In this document: in pieces, positions 1 to 8,166 of the stretch
Layout of the letters: each line of letters opens with the position of its first letter
Numbering within the stretch: the stretch's first letter is position 1
Assembly: GCA_905480395.1 (NCBI GenBank)
Contig: CAJQQE010000025.1
Span: 1-61,690 of the forward strand
Length of the DNA stretch: 61,690 nucleotides
Source: an uncultured Phycisphaerales bacterium
GTDB lineage: Bacteria > Planctomycetota > Phycisphaerae > Phycisphaerales > SM1A02
Direction: 5' to 3'
Program-made: the position numbers and the translations under genes
The notes under the pieces: model-generated
What the model was told of the DNA's origin: nothing
The model's database searches: none
Seen by the model: the letters and a program-made list of their open reading frames with translations, nothing else

Positions 1-200
1 GAGCCGCTGGGCGGTGCAGGCATCGTGATGTGTACGCAGTTGTCAGCGTTCTCCACCACTTTGACATCCATCCCATCAGGAACGTCCATGTCGTACTCGG
101 CCAGGACCGCCTTGGGATCACTCATGAAACGAGCCTTCAAGGCCTCGTCCTTCCAGCACGCCGCAAACAGGGACGCGAGTTGGTTCTTCTGTTCAGTCAT
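1..200 (-). CDS. NHLP-leader RiPP precursor, copy B (3' end outside window)
   Basis: Start codon at 200; the reading frame runs off the left edge after 66 codons. The peptide begins MTEQKNQLASLFAACW and is almost identical to copy A upstream (254-553), with changes such as EYD for EHG and APPSGS for ADPSGS. The pattern 'W+DE..K..F..DPKAVL.E...DVPDGMDVKVVEN....H...P' is that of nitrile-hydratase-like leader peptides (proteusin precursors), which guide maturation enzymes and are cut off after a Gly-Gly. The core region is not visible here, so whether it matches copy A is unknown. It has its own ribosome binding site (AAGGAAAG) and lies 53 bp after copy A in the same direction, so the two are probably co-transcribed. 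Confidence 0.85.
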   Translation of the reverse strand, partial: MTEQKNQLASLFAACWKDEALKARFMSDPKAVLAEYDMDVPDGMDVKVVENADNCVHITMPAPPSG

Positions 201-258
201 GGTCTTTCCTTTTTTGAGACAGCGGTGTCAAAGAGTTGGCTGGATTCATCCAGTCAAC
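201..258 (-). promoter_or_regulatory. Palindrome-bearing spacer before precursor copy B
   Basis: Read on the minus strand, this 58-bp spacer starts GTTGACTGGATGAATCCAG, passes CTTTGACACCG and ends at the ribosome binding site. It holds the inverted repeat CTGGAT-2 nt-ATCCAG (240-253), and it overlaps the stop codon of copy A (254-256). A homologous spacer with a compensated palindrome sits at 61322-61380. It could be an operator, a processing hairpin or a promoter with TTGACT as -35; the sequence does not decide. Confidence 0.55.
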
Positions 259-553
259 ACGAGATTAAACAAGATCCCTCACGGCCTTGCAGCAGGTCAG
301 CTACGCAGTTACCCCCCGCCGCGTTGCTCAACTCTTCATCTGAGAGTTCGTTGGAGCCGCTGGGATCTGCAGGCATCGTGATGTGTACGCAGTTGTCAGC
401 GTTCTCCACCATTTTGACATCCATCCCATCAGGAACGTCCATGCCGTGTTCAGCCAGGACCGCCTTGGGATCACTCATGAAACGAGCCTTCAAGGCCTCG
501 TCCTTCCAGCACGCCGCAAACAGCGAGGCGAGTTGGTTCTTCTGCTCAGTCAT
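254..553 (-). CDS. NHLP-leader RiPP precursor, copy A (proteusin-like)
   Basis: A 99-aa precursor. Residues 1-66 match the nitrile-hydratase-like leader pattern (DPKAVLAEHG, DVPDGMDVK, a VHITMP strand). They are followed by LSDEELSNAAGG, the usual 'LSD-E-L---AGG' leader end. Cleavage after Gly-Gly would release an 18-residue core, NCVADLLQGREGSCLISC, with three cysteines and two serines. In known systems such precursors are modified by lanthipeptide synthetases, cyclodehydratases, radical-SAM enzymes or epimerases and exported by C39-peptidase ABC transporters; none is in this window. Cys plus Ser in the core would fit thioether or disulfide formation, but that is inference. Transcription probably starts at the promoter at 596-624. 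Confidence 0.88.
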   Translation of the reverse strand: MTEQKNQLASLFAACWKDEALKARFMSDPKAVLAEHGMDVPDGMDVKMVENADNCVHITMPADPSGSNELSDEELSNAAGGNCVADLLQGREGSCLISC

Positions 554-595
554 TGGTCTTTCCTTTTTTGAGAGGAGTTGAAATCTGCGGACTCA

Positions 596-624
596 AGCAT
601 AGCAGCGAGAGTCGATTTTCCCAA
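596..624 (-). promoter_or_regulatory. Predicted sigma-70 promoter of the precursor genes
   Basis: On the minus strand TTGGGA (-35) and TATGCT (-10) are separated by 17 bp, about 40 bp before the start codon of copy A. The leader then carries an A-rich stretch and AAGGAAAG. No similar promoter precedes copy B. Confidence 0.5.
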
Positions 625-1237
625 TATCCCTACTTCACTCCAATTCACCCAGTTCGCCCTCTTTTTGCCCTTTTCATCCTCGATCGTCCCCGCTCAAGGT
701 AGAGCGTTTTTTCAGTGAGAGGACACCAGAGATTGGATGACCACCAATGAACACCCCCCTGCGATTTGCAGAGGGGTGAGTATTGTTTGGGTTGGTAGTG
801 GGAGTCAAAGAGTCTCTGAGGTGACCTGAACTTTGCTGTCAGTTGTCTTCGTCTGGCCGGCCGCGAGAAGGCACAATCCATCTCCAAGTCAGCGTTCGAT
901 GCCGTTGACGGGCTTCCGGTTCACCGATTGTGTCGCGGCTCGACGCGCGACCAGCATCACCGCAGCCCGGTCGGATTCGAGGGTACTTTCGACGCCGACC
1001 GCTTCAAGCATGGCGACCTGATCGACGAGTCTTATCCGCTCCGGACGTGCCGCTCCGACCGCGATTTGGAGCCGGGCTATTCGCCGAAAGAATGCTCTAT
1101 CGAATAGATAATCACGAAATTGAATTGTTTTGGAGTTCTCAGAGATCTCCAATTCAAGAAGGTGCGTAACGTTTGATGTCGATTCCGATAAATCCCGAGA
1201 CCGACTCGGTCAACTCACTCAGATCTCTCTCTCGCTC

Positions 1238-1282
1238 ACCCGGTTCTTTCCCCCAATGCGGGAAGGCCGGGTGGGCTTTTTT
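1238..1282 (+). terminator. Rho-independent terminator, plus strand
   Basis: Arms ACCCGG/CCGGGT and CTTTCCC/GGGAAG form a long imperfect hairpin followed by GGGCTTTTTT. No convincing plus-strand gene lies immediately upstream, so it may end a short RNA or a decayed gene. Confidence 0.5.
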
Positions 1283-1301
1283 CGAGCATGCCGACGAATC
1301 T

Positions 1302-1341
1302 GATGACATCCGATGACATCCGATGGCAGCCGATGACATCC
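1302..1341. repeat. Four tandem copies of a 10-bp unit
   Basis: The unit GATGACATCC occurs four times in a row, the third copy reading GATGGCAGCC. It lies outside any supported gene. A similar 10-bp array is at 46043-46126. Confidence 0.85.
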
Positions 1342-1542
1342 GAACAAAGGCATGTCCTTTCGGCTGTCCGTGATGCATCACCACGAAGAGCGGAGACGAG
1401 CCAAGACATCGAAATCCCCTTGAACCGGAAGGTTTCAGGGGACGACATCATGCACTGGGATGGGGCGTTCGATCGGAGTGAGATCGATTTGAGAATGGCT
1501 GAAGACCACGTGGCCTGCCCAGGCCATTGGCATGGCGTCAGA

Positions 1543-1665
1543 TCAATCCTCTTCGAGGTAACCCGTTCCGTTCTTTCGGTCTCTACCGGCTTGCCAGAAG
1601 AGCAGGCCCGCGTAGGTCAGACAGATGCCGAGCCAGATTGCATTCGAGATGAGAACGGGAATCAT
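1543..1665 (-). CDS. Small single-span membrane peptide (40 aa)
   Basis: A 40-aa frame starting MIPVLISNAIWLGICLTY, with one hydrophobic span (about residues 2-25) followed by a basic, polar tail (GRDRKNG) and an acidic end. This positive-inside layout fits an inner-membrane peptide. A GGAG ribosome binding site lies 6 nt before the ATG. The start follows a hairpin (1682-1714) in the leader by about 16 nt. I do not recognise a family. The regular membrane-peptide architecture and the ribosome binding site argue that it is real rather than chance. Confidence 0.55.
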   Translation of the reverse strand: MIPVLISNAIWLGICLTYAGLLFWQAGRDRKNGTGYLEED

Positions 1666-1681
1666 GTCGAACTCCAGAAGT

Positions 1682-1714
1682 CCGTGGTTTCACAAGCGAA
1701 CCACGGGATTTTTT
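1682..1714 (+). terminator. Hairpin with T-tract upstream of the acetyltransferase
   Basis: CCGTGGTT and AACCACGG pair around a 9-nt loop, followed by GATTTTTT, a good terminator on the plus strand. On the minus strand the same hairpin lies in the leader of the 40-aa membrane peptide. Confidence 0.5.
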
Positions 1715-1768
1715 GAGACCTGAAAGAGAATCCAGATCGCCGCCGAGGCCGAGAGTATAGTCGGCTCG

Positions 1769-2341
1769 ATGAACGCCGTCTCCCCCGTCATAACCCTTGA
1801 AATCGGTCATGATCTCCACCTGGAGCCCCTCGGACCGTCGCATGCCGAAGAGATATACCAGCTCATGGACGGCGATCGAACCCGACTGGGCGCCCGTCTT
1901 CCGTGGGTGCGGCTTACAAAAACAGCCTCGGACACCCTTCAATTCATCTCCGGGTCAATCCAACGCCGGGATGTCGATTCCGGAGGGGACGGGAGCGGCG
2001 ACTGGGCGATCGTGGCCACCAGCGACGGTGCCAGACAGATCGTCGGGGTCATCGGACTCCACGGAACGAACCTCCCGCACCGCCGGACGGCCATCGGCTA
2101 CTGGGTCGCCGGCAAATTCGAAGGACGCGGTTTCGTGACCCGAGCCGTGGAGGCCGTGACCACACACTGTTTCGGGGTCGGGTTCCATCGCGTCGAGGTC
2201 CATGCCGCCACTGACAACCATCGGAGTCGCGCGATTCCGGAACGACTGGGGTTCAGGTTGGAAGGCGAACTGCGGTCGGTCGAATGGATCCACGACAAAC
2301 CCGTCGACCACGCGATCTATGCGCGACTCACCACCGATTGA
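1769..2341 (+). CDS. GNAT family N-acetyltransferase (RimJ/RimL-like)
   Basis: A 190-aa protein of the RimJ/RimL group of acetyl-CoA-dependent N-acetyltransferases. It opens with 'LEPLGPSHAEEIYQLM', the usual beta1-alpha1 start. It has a central GVIGLHG strand, the acetyl-CoA loop region around GKFEGRGFVTRAV (about residues 117-129), and near the end the family pattern HRVEVHAATDNHRSRAIPER followed by LGFRLEGELR. These features place it with ribosomal-protein and small-molecule acetyltransferases; the substrate cannot be told. It stands alone, convergent with the transglutaminase-like gene 12 bp further on. Confidence 0.85.
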   Translation: MNAVSPVITLEIGHDLHLEPLGPSHAEEIYQLMDGDRTRLGARLPWVRLTKTASDTLQFISGSIQRRDVDSGGDGSGDWAIVATSDGARQIVGVIGLHGTNLPHRRTAIGYWVAGKFEGRGFVTRAVEAVTTHCFGVGFHRVEVHAATDNHRSRAIPERLGFRLEGELRSVEWIHDKPVDHAIYARLTTD

Positions 2342-2353
2342 CCTCAGGTCGAC

Positions 2354-4693
2354 TCAACGGCGGCGGGCGTAATCCGGCGTCCGATCGATCCCGGGAATCG
2401 GATCGTCCTGATCCGTCAACCACCACAACGGGAATCGATCCGGGACGCCCACCGGACGCGTCCAGGAAGCGGCCCAGATTCGATAGCGAGGTTCAGACGA
2501 ATCCTGAATCGCGATCCCCCGAACCTTCTCGACCCACCAACCCTCGTCGTATCCGCCGCCGCCGAACGCCTCGATCCAATGCCACCGCTGGTCGATGGGG
2601 TCGTACACCTCCACCCAGGTGTGGTTGTCGCCCGTTGGCCATTCGGGAATACCCGCAATACGTGCGGGAATTCCGGCGGCGCGGCAGGCGTTGGCGAGAA
2701 GAATCGAAAGGCCGGTGCAACTGGCGCAGTTCTGATCGATCGTCTGATACGGGCTCTGCTCGTTCTTCAGTCTCTTGTTCGAATCAAAGACGACGTCGAA
2801 CGCTTCGTAGACCCTTTGATTCAAAAGTCGAACCGCTGCCGCTTGAGATTCCGCACCGTGCGCGAGGTCTCGGAATCGACGAGTGAATTCTCCACGCCAA
2901 TCATCACGACGTTCGTTGATGTGGGCGTAGGGAAGAACCGCCTCCAAAAAAACGGCCCGTGGCACACCCAAAGACCATGGAGAGGCGGCAAAAGAGTCAT
3001 GAGCGGCGGCGACATTTTCCAACAGCACCGTCGCCGGCATGGTCTGAAGATCGCTGGCCGGCATGTTCGAGATCAGGAAAGCCATGGCCGCCCGTTGACT
3101 GGCTGGGACCTCCCGGATCGCCGCGACGATCGCCGACGCATTCTGCTTTGACGCTTGAATCGCGGCCTGAAGCGGCGGACGATCGTCCTCGGCATGAATG
3201 GAAATCGCCGTGTTGATCGCATTCACGGTCGGCATGACGACGGGGTCCTCCGCCCTGACCAGCGGCGCCATCAACTCGACCCGGAACTGCGCACCGGGCG
3301 ATTGCCCGCGAAGCCCCGGTAAAAAGACGAAATCTGGAGTGACCACCGGCTCGAGTTCGGCCCCGGAAACCACGACCCCACCTGCCACTCGATCTTCGAA
3401 AATCACCACCGGCGTCGCGATCTCGGCCAGGTCGGTGTTGACGGTGATATCAATCAGAAGACGATCTCCGATTCGCTGGACATCGCTGGTCCAAGGGAGT
3501 GGTCCATCGGGCATTCGGACGGACCACTCAGGATCACCGAGAAGGACAATGGCATCGCGATCCCAGAGATATCCCGCGAGATCCTTAAAACGCGGGTCGG
3601 TCCTGGGCATGCCGGTGGCCTCCGAGACCGCGAATTGAAACTCGGGCACGTCCCGCTCCCCGAAACCCTCGGTGCTGAACTCCTCAACCCCAGGAAACTC
3701 ATCGCGGAAGCGTCTGATCAACTCCTGTTGGGCGATCCAGGTCGACTCCGCCAACGTCCAACGGCCTGGTTCTTCGAGGAAGCGACGGAAGACATCCCAA
3801 CCTCCAGCCCCGTGCCAAGTCGTTGATGCGTATCCCACGATCTGCCGAGCCCCGGCGTCGTGGATAAAGGCGAGCGGAAGCACGCCGTCATTCGGCACGA
3901 ATCCCAAAAGGCAACTTCCGGCGCCGAGCATCGCCATCGGGCCAGGATTCCGAAGTGGAATCTCCGAGCCGTCGAGCCGACGGGCTCGCAGGTCGCCGTT
4001 CTCACCCACCACGACTCGTCCCCCGTCAAAGAGATAGCCGAGCATCCAACGTTCTTCATTGGTCCGCCCGCTGGTCACCAGAAGATCGGGTGGCGCATCG
4101 TTGAAGGCCTCGGCGAAGTCGTCGGCAATCTCCGCATCGCCCAGAATCTCACGGGGCGCTCCGCCATCAGATCGCTCCATCCGGCGGCCGGCAATGCCTT
4201 CATCGAACCAGACGCCGTCCGCCACACTCTGGAACGGGACCGGCGTATTCGAGAGCAATCTCGAGACCACCAGCGGCGACGTGGTTCGGACGACTTCCAT
4301 GGCATCCGACCATTGCGCACCGGTCACCAAACCCCAGCGGACGTCGAGCCAAGGATCTTCATTGATCCTACGGAGAATCCTGTTGAGTACGCCAACTCGA
4401 TCACGCCCGGCTTCGTCGGGCATCGCCACGACGCCAATGACCCGAGGTGATCGGCGTCGAAGTTCGGGAAGCAGTTCCTCCGGTGAGTCAGTGAAGAAAA
4501 TCATCTCTGCGGAATGCTTCGCCGCCAAGGCGCCGACCACCTGTCGCCACCCGTCGGTCGTGCGGCACCGTTCGCTGGCGACCACCAAGTAGTCGGGATT
4601 CGGCCGAACGGGCCCCTGAGCAGAAACGCTGCCGGCTCGGAGGCCGACCACGGCGATCAACGTGAGAAAATGGAGAAGCCAAGGCTGATGCAT
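2354..4693 (-). CDS. Secreted transglutaminase-like protein
   Basis: 779 aa with an N-terminal signal peptide (hydrophobic stretch ending about AGSVSAQG). The last 150 residues hold a transglutaminase/protease-like domain: NCASCTGLS with the likely catalytic Cys (about residue 655), NHTWVEVYD with the His (about 690) and the following Asp. This is the Cys-His-Asp triad of the transglut_core fold. The preceding roughly 600 residues are not assigned; the early part (about 30-130) has an alternating alpha/beta look. In such bacterial proteins the domain usually acts as a peptidase or in peptide cross-linking; the actual reaction is unknown. It is monocistronic. Confidence 0.75.
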   Translation of the reverse strand: MHQPWLLHFLTLIAVVGLRAGSVSAQGPVRPNPDYLVVASERCRTTDGWRQVVGALAAKHSAEMIFFTDSPEELLPELRRRSPRVIGVVAMPDEAGRDRVGVLNRILRRINEDPWLDVRWGLVTGAQWSDAMEVVRTTSPLVVSRLLSNTPVPFQSVADGVWFDEGIAGRRMERSDGGAPREILGDAEIADDFAEAFNDAPPDLLVTSGRTNEERWMLGYLFDGGRVVVGENGDLRARRLDGSEIPLRNPGPMAMLGAGSCLLGFVPNDGVLPLAFIHDAGARQIVGYASTTWHGAGGWDVFRRFLEEPGRWTLAESTWIAQQELIRRFRDEFPGVEEFSTEGFGERDVPEFQFAVSEATGMPRTDPRFKDLAGYLWDRDAIVLLGDPEWSVRMPDGPLPWTSDVQRIGDRLLIDITVNTDLAEIATPVVIFEDRVAGGVVVSGAELEPVVTPDFVFLPGLRGQSPGAQFRVELMAPLVRAEDPVVMPTVNAINTAISIHAEDDRPPLQAAIQASKQNASAIVAAIREVPASQRAAMAFLISNMPASDLQTMPATVLLENVAAAHDSFAASPWSLGVPRAVFLEAVLPYAHINERRDDWRGEFTRRFRDLAHGAESQAAAVRLLNQRVYEAFDVVFDSNKRLKNEQSPYQTIDQNCASCTGLSILLANACRAAGIPARIAGIPEWPTGDNHTWVEVYDPIDQRWHWIEAFGGGGYDEGWWVEKVRGIAIQDSSEPRYRIWAASWTRPVGVPDRFPLWWLTDQDDPIPGIDRTPDYARRR

Positions 4694-5434
4694 GATTCGA
4701 GCGTAGCGATTCGATGATGAGATTGAGCACTCTGAGCGCCAACGCCGCTCGAATTTTCCCGAAGTTGTGCCGGATGATCTTGAGGGGGGATCAGCCTTAG
4801 GTCATGACCACGCTTGAATTCGGCGAAGAACACACCCGGCACGGTCGCGGGCGACTGTTCTTGGGCCATCGCAGATCAACTCGGCACCGACGGTGATCCC
4901 ACGAATGGACGGTTTCCAATCGCGATGGTCCCGTGATCGACGACACTCCAAACGCCGGAGTGCCGGGTATCGGGCACTGCGGCTGAGGTGAGTACCCCGG
5001 AAATTGAGACGAATCAGCGCGCGGGGTCGAGACGGTGACACGGCTCGTGTTCGAGCGAGCGTGATCGCAGGGTGGGTGACCCTTCTGGACCGATCGCCGG
5101 CACTTGAGTTGCCCCTGCTTGGTGGCAGCGGGGCTCAACCATCTTGATCTTCCTGACCCTTTCGGGCGATCAAGGCAAGATTCCGAAGACCCGCCGTCCC
5201 GTATGCTGTCATTTCGACGCTCCTGTTTCTTTGACCGCCAGCATGGCCAAGGGAGTCGATGCATCCCCCGCACTCGCGATACAAGTCTCGGATCGAACGG
5301 AATCTCTTCCGGAGGAAACTGATCTCACGGCAATGGCGAGGCCGAACTCAACGTCGCCCCGTGGGTCAAGTTCCGAATGGCACGTTCATCGGTCTACCCG
5401 CCACTCCAAATGCCTTTTCTGACTGACCTCCCAC
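4694..5434. other. 741-bp stretch without a supportable gene
   Basis: It lies between the divergent transglutaminase-like gene and trmL. Several open frames exist on both strands (for example minus 4797-5273), but they are rich in Ser, Arg and Pro, lack ribosome binding sites and resemble no family. I looked for rnpB, ssrA and ffs signatures and found none. It is unusually long for this compact genome, so an unrecognised RNA or a decayed gene is possible. Confidence 0.4.
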
Positions 5435-5947
5435 ATGGATCAAGCGACTTCAAAACGCCCGAACTTCGAGATCATCCTGCTTCAACCAGAGATCCCGAAC
5501 AACACCGGCAACATCGGCCGAACCGCGGCCGCCACCGGCTGTCGACTGCATGTGGTGCATCCGATCGGGTTCCAGATGGATGAGAAGGCACTTCGAAGGG
5601 CGGGACTCGACTATTGGCAACACGTCGATTGCCAAGAACATGATTCATGGGCTGCCTGCGAAGTCGCGACCTCTTCGCCACCGTGGCTCTTGACCGCTCG
5701 CCGAGGGAAACCGGTCTGGAATGCGGAATTCCAACCAGGAGACCGGCTGATCTTCGGGCGTGAGAGCTGCGGCGTCGGACCGGAGTTCACCGCCGCATTT
5801 GAGGAGAAGCATGGGGCCGATCGAATCCTGAATCTTCCGATGGTGGATGCCCCGGGGATCAGGAGCTTGAATCTCGCCACCGCGGTCGCCGTGGTCGTCT
5901 ACGAGGGACTCCGACAACTTCAAAAGCCAGAAGCCGCCAAGATCTAA
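5435..5947 (+). CDS. trmL: tRNA (cytidine(34)-2'-O)-methyltransferase TrmL
   Basis: 170-aa SPOUT-class methyltransferase that 2'-O-methylates the wobble base of tRNA-Leu in the cytoplasm. Family motifs are clear: EIILLQPEIPNNTGNIGRT near the start, then FGRESCGVGPEF (about residues 107-118). The C-terminal knot, LNLPMVDAPGIRSLNLATAV, forms the S-adenosylmethionine site. Length matches the family (about 155-170 aa). The extra N-terminal residues MDQATSKRPN are acceptable. No partner genes are adjacent. Confidence 0.93.
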   Translation: MDQATSKRPNFEIILLQPEIPNNTGNIGRTAAATGCRLHVVHPIGFQMDEKALRRAGLDYWQHVDCQEHDSWAACEVATSSPPWLLTARRGKPVWNAEFQPGDRLIFGRESCGVGPEFTAAFEEKHGADRILNLPMVDAPGIRSLNLATAVAVVVYEGLRQLQKPEAAKI

Positions 5948-6226
5948 AAGCCTTGCCCGCGGTCATCCGGAGAGGGATTCCTCAAATTCCCGGCTGATCG
6001 GGCAACTGCCCACCCCATGAAACTCGTATGCTTTGTTTGGACGAGCGTGGCGAGGATCCTGATCCCGCCTCCAAGGGGATCGCTGCGCGGGCCAACGGGC
6101 TGGCCGGTCACCCTGCCACCCCAATCGAGTTGAAGGCGTTTCCGGCACTCGTGGCCGGAAGACTTCGATCGACGGTCGATTGAAGGCCGTCCGTTCGTTC
6201 CCGACCGATACCCGTCGAGGATTCGC

Positions 6227-7306
6227 ATGACCACCATGACCTCCATGACCTGCATGAGCCGCATGACCCCTATCAACGCCACCCCCCGTCGCCTTCGAGC
6301 GTTCACCATCACCGAACTGCTCGTGGTGATCGGCATCATCACGCTCCTGATCGGGATTCTCCTGCCAGCGCTCGGTAAGGTCCGAGAGAAGGCCAGAGTC
6401 ACCGAGACGACGTCGGTCATGGAGGAATTCGCCAAGGCGTGTGACGCCTTCGCACAGCAATTCGGGTACTACCCGGGCATCGTTCCCGAAGAAGTGCTTG
6501 CCGCGGATCCGCTGATCACCCCGACCGAAAACGCGGTCCTGCATCTTTCTGGCGGCGCGGTCCGCGAGGATGAACTTCCGATCTACATCAACGGCGTCTT
6601 TTTCGACGACCTCGCGGCCATTGATTTCGATCCTGAGGAGCCCGGCCAACAGGGTGAGGTCATCACCTTTGCCGGCCCCGACGGCGACTTCAAAATCGCG
6701 CTGTACGCCGGATCGGTGGGCGACGGCCCCTTTATTCAGGGCAAGCGATACGCACCATTCTTCAGCCCCAAGGGCTCGCAATTTGCGCCGGTGAAGTACG
6801 ACACCGACGACTCTGGAGTGTTGGAAGAAATCCGCTACCTACCCACCGTCCTCGACGCCTGGGGTAATCCGCTCATGTACGCTCGGCGACTTCGCTCGAA
6901 CGGCCCGATGGTCGGAACCGACATCTATTCGACTCAGTTCTCACTTGCCGCACAAGCGCGAATACTCAACGCGACCGCGATGGGCGATCTCTCGCAGGAC
7001 CAGACCGACGACTTCCTCGGAAGCATCATCAACAAGACCACCACGACCGGTGCATCGCCGCGAGAAGACACCTTCGCCCAGATCCTTCGAACCCCCGCGA
7101 TCGGTGCCGCCCGACAACCGCAAGCCGGCGCCCCCCGTGGTGAATACGTCATCTTTTCGGCCGGGAACGACGGTATTTTCTTCAGTATTGCCGACGGCCC
7201 CGGTGGCCCCGGCAGCCTCGTGACCGACATCGTCAACAGCAGTCAGAATGGCACGCCGACGGTGATTCGCGAGTACGACGACATCATCGTGGCGGGTGGT
7301 GGCTGA
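6227..7306 (+). CDS. Type IV pilin-like (pseudopilin) protein
   Basis: 359 aa with a class III prepilin signal: a basic leader then AFTITELLVVIGIITLLIGI, with Glu at position +5 and a long hydrophobic helix, as in type II secretion pseudopilins. The rest is a mixed globular domain with no family I can name. The start region has 9-bp near-repeats (ATGACCACC, ATGACCTCC, ATGACCTGC, ATGAGCCGC), giving several possible ATG starts in one frame. The first is chosen because GAGG precedes it. A prepilin peptidase and secretion ATPase would be needed for export; neither is in the window. A strong terminator follows at 7359. Confidence 0.85.
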   Translation: MTTMTSMTCMSRMTPINATPRRLRAFTITELLVVIGIITLLIGILLPALGKVREKARVTETTSVMEEFAKACDAFAQQFGYYPGIVPEEVLAADPLITPTENAVLHLSGGAVREDELPIYINGVFFDDLAAIDFDPEEPGQQGEVITFAGPDGDFKIALYAGSVGDGPFIQGKRYAPFFSPKGSQFAPVKYDTDDSGVLEEIRYLPTVLDAWGNPLMYARRLRSNGPMVGTDIYSTQFSLAAQARILNATAMGDLSQDQTDDFLGSIINKTTTTGASPREDTFAQILRTPAIGAARQPQAGAPRGEYVIFSAGNDGIFFSIADGPGGPGSLVTDIVNSSQNGTPTVIREYDDIIVAGGG

Positions 7307-7358
7307 GCGGATTCCGCCCAAGTCCCTTCACCAAGGGCAACCATCCAGCAGGCTGAAT

Positions 7359-7395
7359 GACCGACGCCCCGGAAACTGATTCCGGGGCGTCGGTC
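7359..7395. terminator. Strong bidirectional terminator
   Basis: Perfect 16-bp arms GACCGACGCCCCGGAA and TTCCGGGGCGTCGGTC around a 5-nt loop, placed between the convergent pseudopilin gene and the secreted protein gene ending at 7459. Confidence 0.8.
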
Positions 7396-7458
7396 GTTCT
7401 GATGCTTCTGGTGGATGGACTGATCGATGCCCGTCACCCAGACCCAGTCCATGGCTGA

Positions 7459-8166
7459 TCAATCCACGAAACTCCAAGGGAGTTCCTTCTTGACCGCGGG
7501 GTCCTTGGGGGCTTTCTTTGGATCATCTTGCTCCGCCCCGCCGACCGACGGCTTTTCCTTTGATTCTTGAGGGGCGCTTTGGATCTCGTCCGAAGAAGCC
7601 GGCGTTCCCTTGACCGGTGCCGATCTTGTGATTCGCTCGGCTCTGACCCTCGCATCTTCTGCTCGCCTGAGTTCGACGATTTTCGCCGAGAGAAAATCTT
7701 GCTCCACTGTCGTGAGCTGCGCTTTCACCGCGTTCTGGACCACCAGGATGCTGGGGAGTTTCGACCGGAGTGATCTGATCTTCACAATGATTTCTGGGGC
7801 GATCACGCCGCCCTCTTCACGAACTCGCTTGATGCGCTTCGTGAGCTCCATCAATTCAACGCCTTCCTTCGCACGCCATGCCTTGGACTTCGCGAGATAG
7901 CCTCGGACCAACGGCGTGATGGACTCCCGTTGCTGGTCCGTCACGCGGACCTGACGCAAGGCGTCGAACCAGATTGCTTCGCTGATTCCGGCTCGGATGG
8001 CGACGGCTCGATCAGTCGCCGGGGTTGGCACCCCTTCTGCAGGCTTCGTTTCTTTGCCGGCACCGCCCTTCGGTGGCGTCGCGGCCGCGGCGGTCGAAAC
8101 TCCGAGGGCCGCCACGAGCGCGATGCTGGCGATGGAGGTCAAAATCGAGGTATTGCGATTCTTCAT
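7459..8166 (-). CDS. Secreted helical protein, Spy/CpxP-like pattern
   Basis: 235 aa from the ATG at 8166, chosen because it opens directly with a good signal peptide (MKNRNTSILTSIASIALVAA, cut near STAAAA). A longer frame upstream adds residues that are unlikely to be translated. The mature part is rich in charged helices, with VTDQQRES (about residue 70) and LTTVEQDFL (about 155). This resembles the repeated 'LT..Q' helices of Spy/CpxP periplasmic chaperones. The tail is low-complexity, rich in Pro, Lys, Glu and Ser. The assignment to that fold is only suggestive; otherwise it is an exported protein of unknown function. Confidence 0.65.
   Translation of the reverse strand: MKNRNTSILTSIASIALVAALGVSTAAAATPPKGGAGKETKPAEGVPTPATDRAVAIRAGISEAIWFDALRQVRVTDQQRESITPLVRGYLAKSKAWRAKEGVELMELTKRIKRVREEGGVIAPEIIVKIRSLRSKLPSILVVQNAVKAQLTTVEQDFLSAKIVELRRAEDARVRAERITRSAPVKGTPASSDEIQSAPQESKEKPSVGGAEQDDPKKAPKDPAVKKELPWSFVD

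Larger units (their letters stand above)
1..571. repeat. Tandem direct repeat carrying the NHLP precursor genes
   Basis: Bases 1-218 and 354-571 are near-identical at an offset of 353 bp, with only scattered substitutions plus one inserted base before the second start codon. The repeat covers the leader-coding region and its ribosome binding site. The window ends inside a copy, so further copies may continue to the left. Confidence 0.9.
625..1542. other. Gene-poor stretch with no gene I can support
   Basis: About 900 bp without a convincing gene. It holds a weak plus-strand hairpin with six T (691-712), a hairpin near 744-769, a terminator (1238-1282) and a short tandem repeat (1302-1341). 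The best open frame, minus strand 889-1152, would start with TTG and lacks a ribosome binding site and a recognisable family. It could be the remains of a decayed gene. Confidence 0.5.

Noticed and set aside
889-1152. 87-codon minus-strand frame near the precursor array
   Set aside because: TTG start, no ribosome binding site and no recognisable content; it is kept only as a possible relic within the gene-poor stretch.
4694-5434. RNase P RNA, tmRNA or SRP RNA in the long gap
   Set aside because: None of the conserved core sequences of these RNAs is present on either strand.
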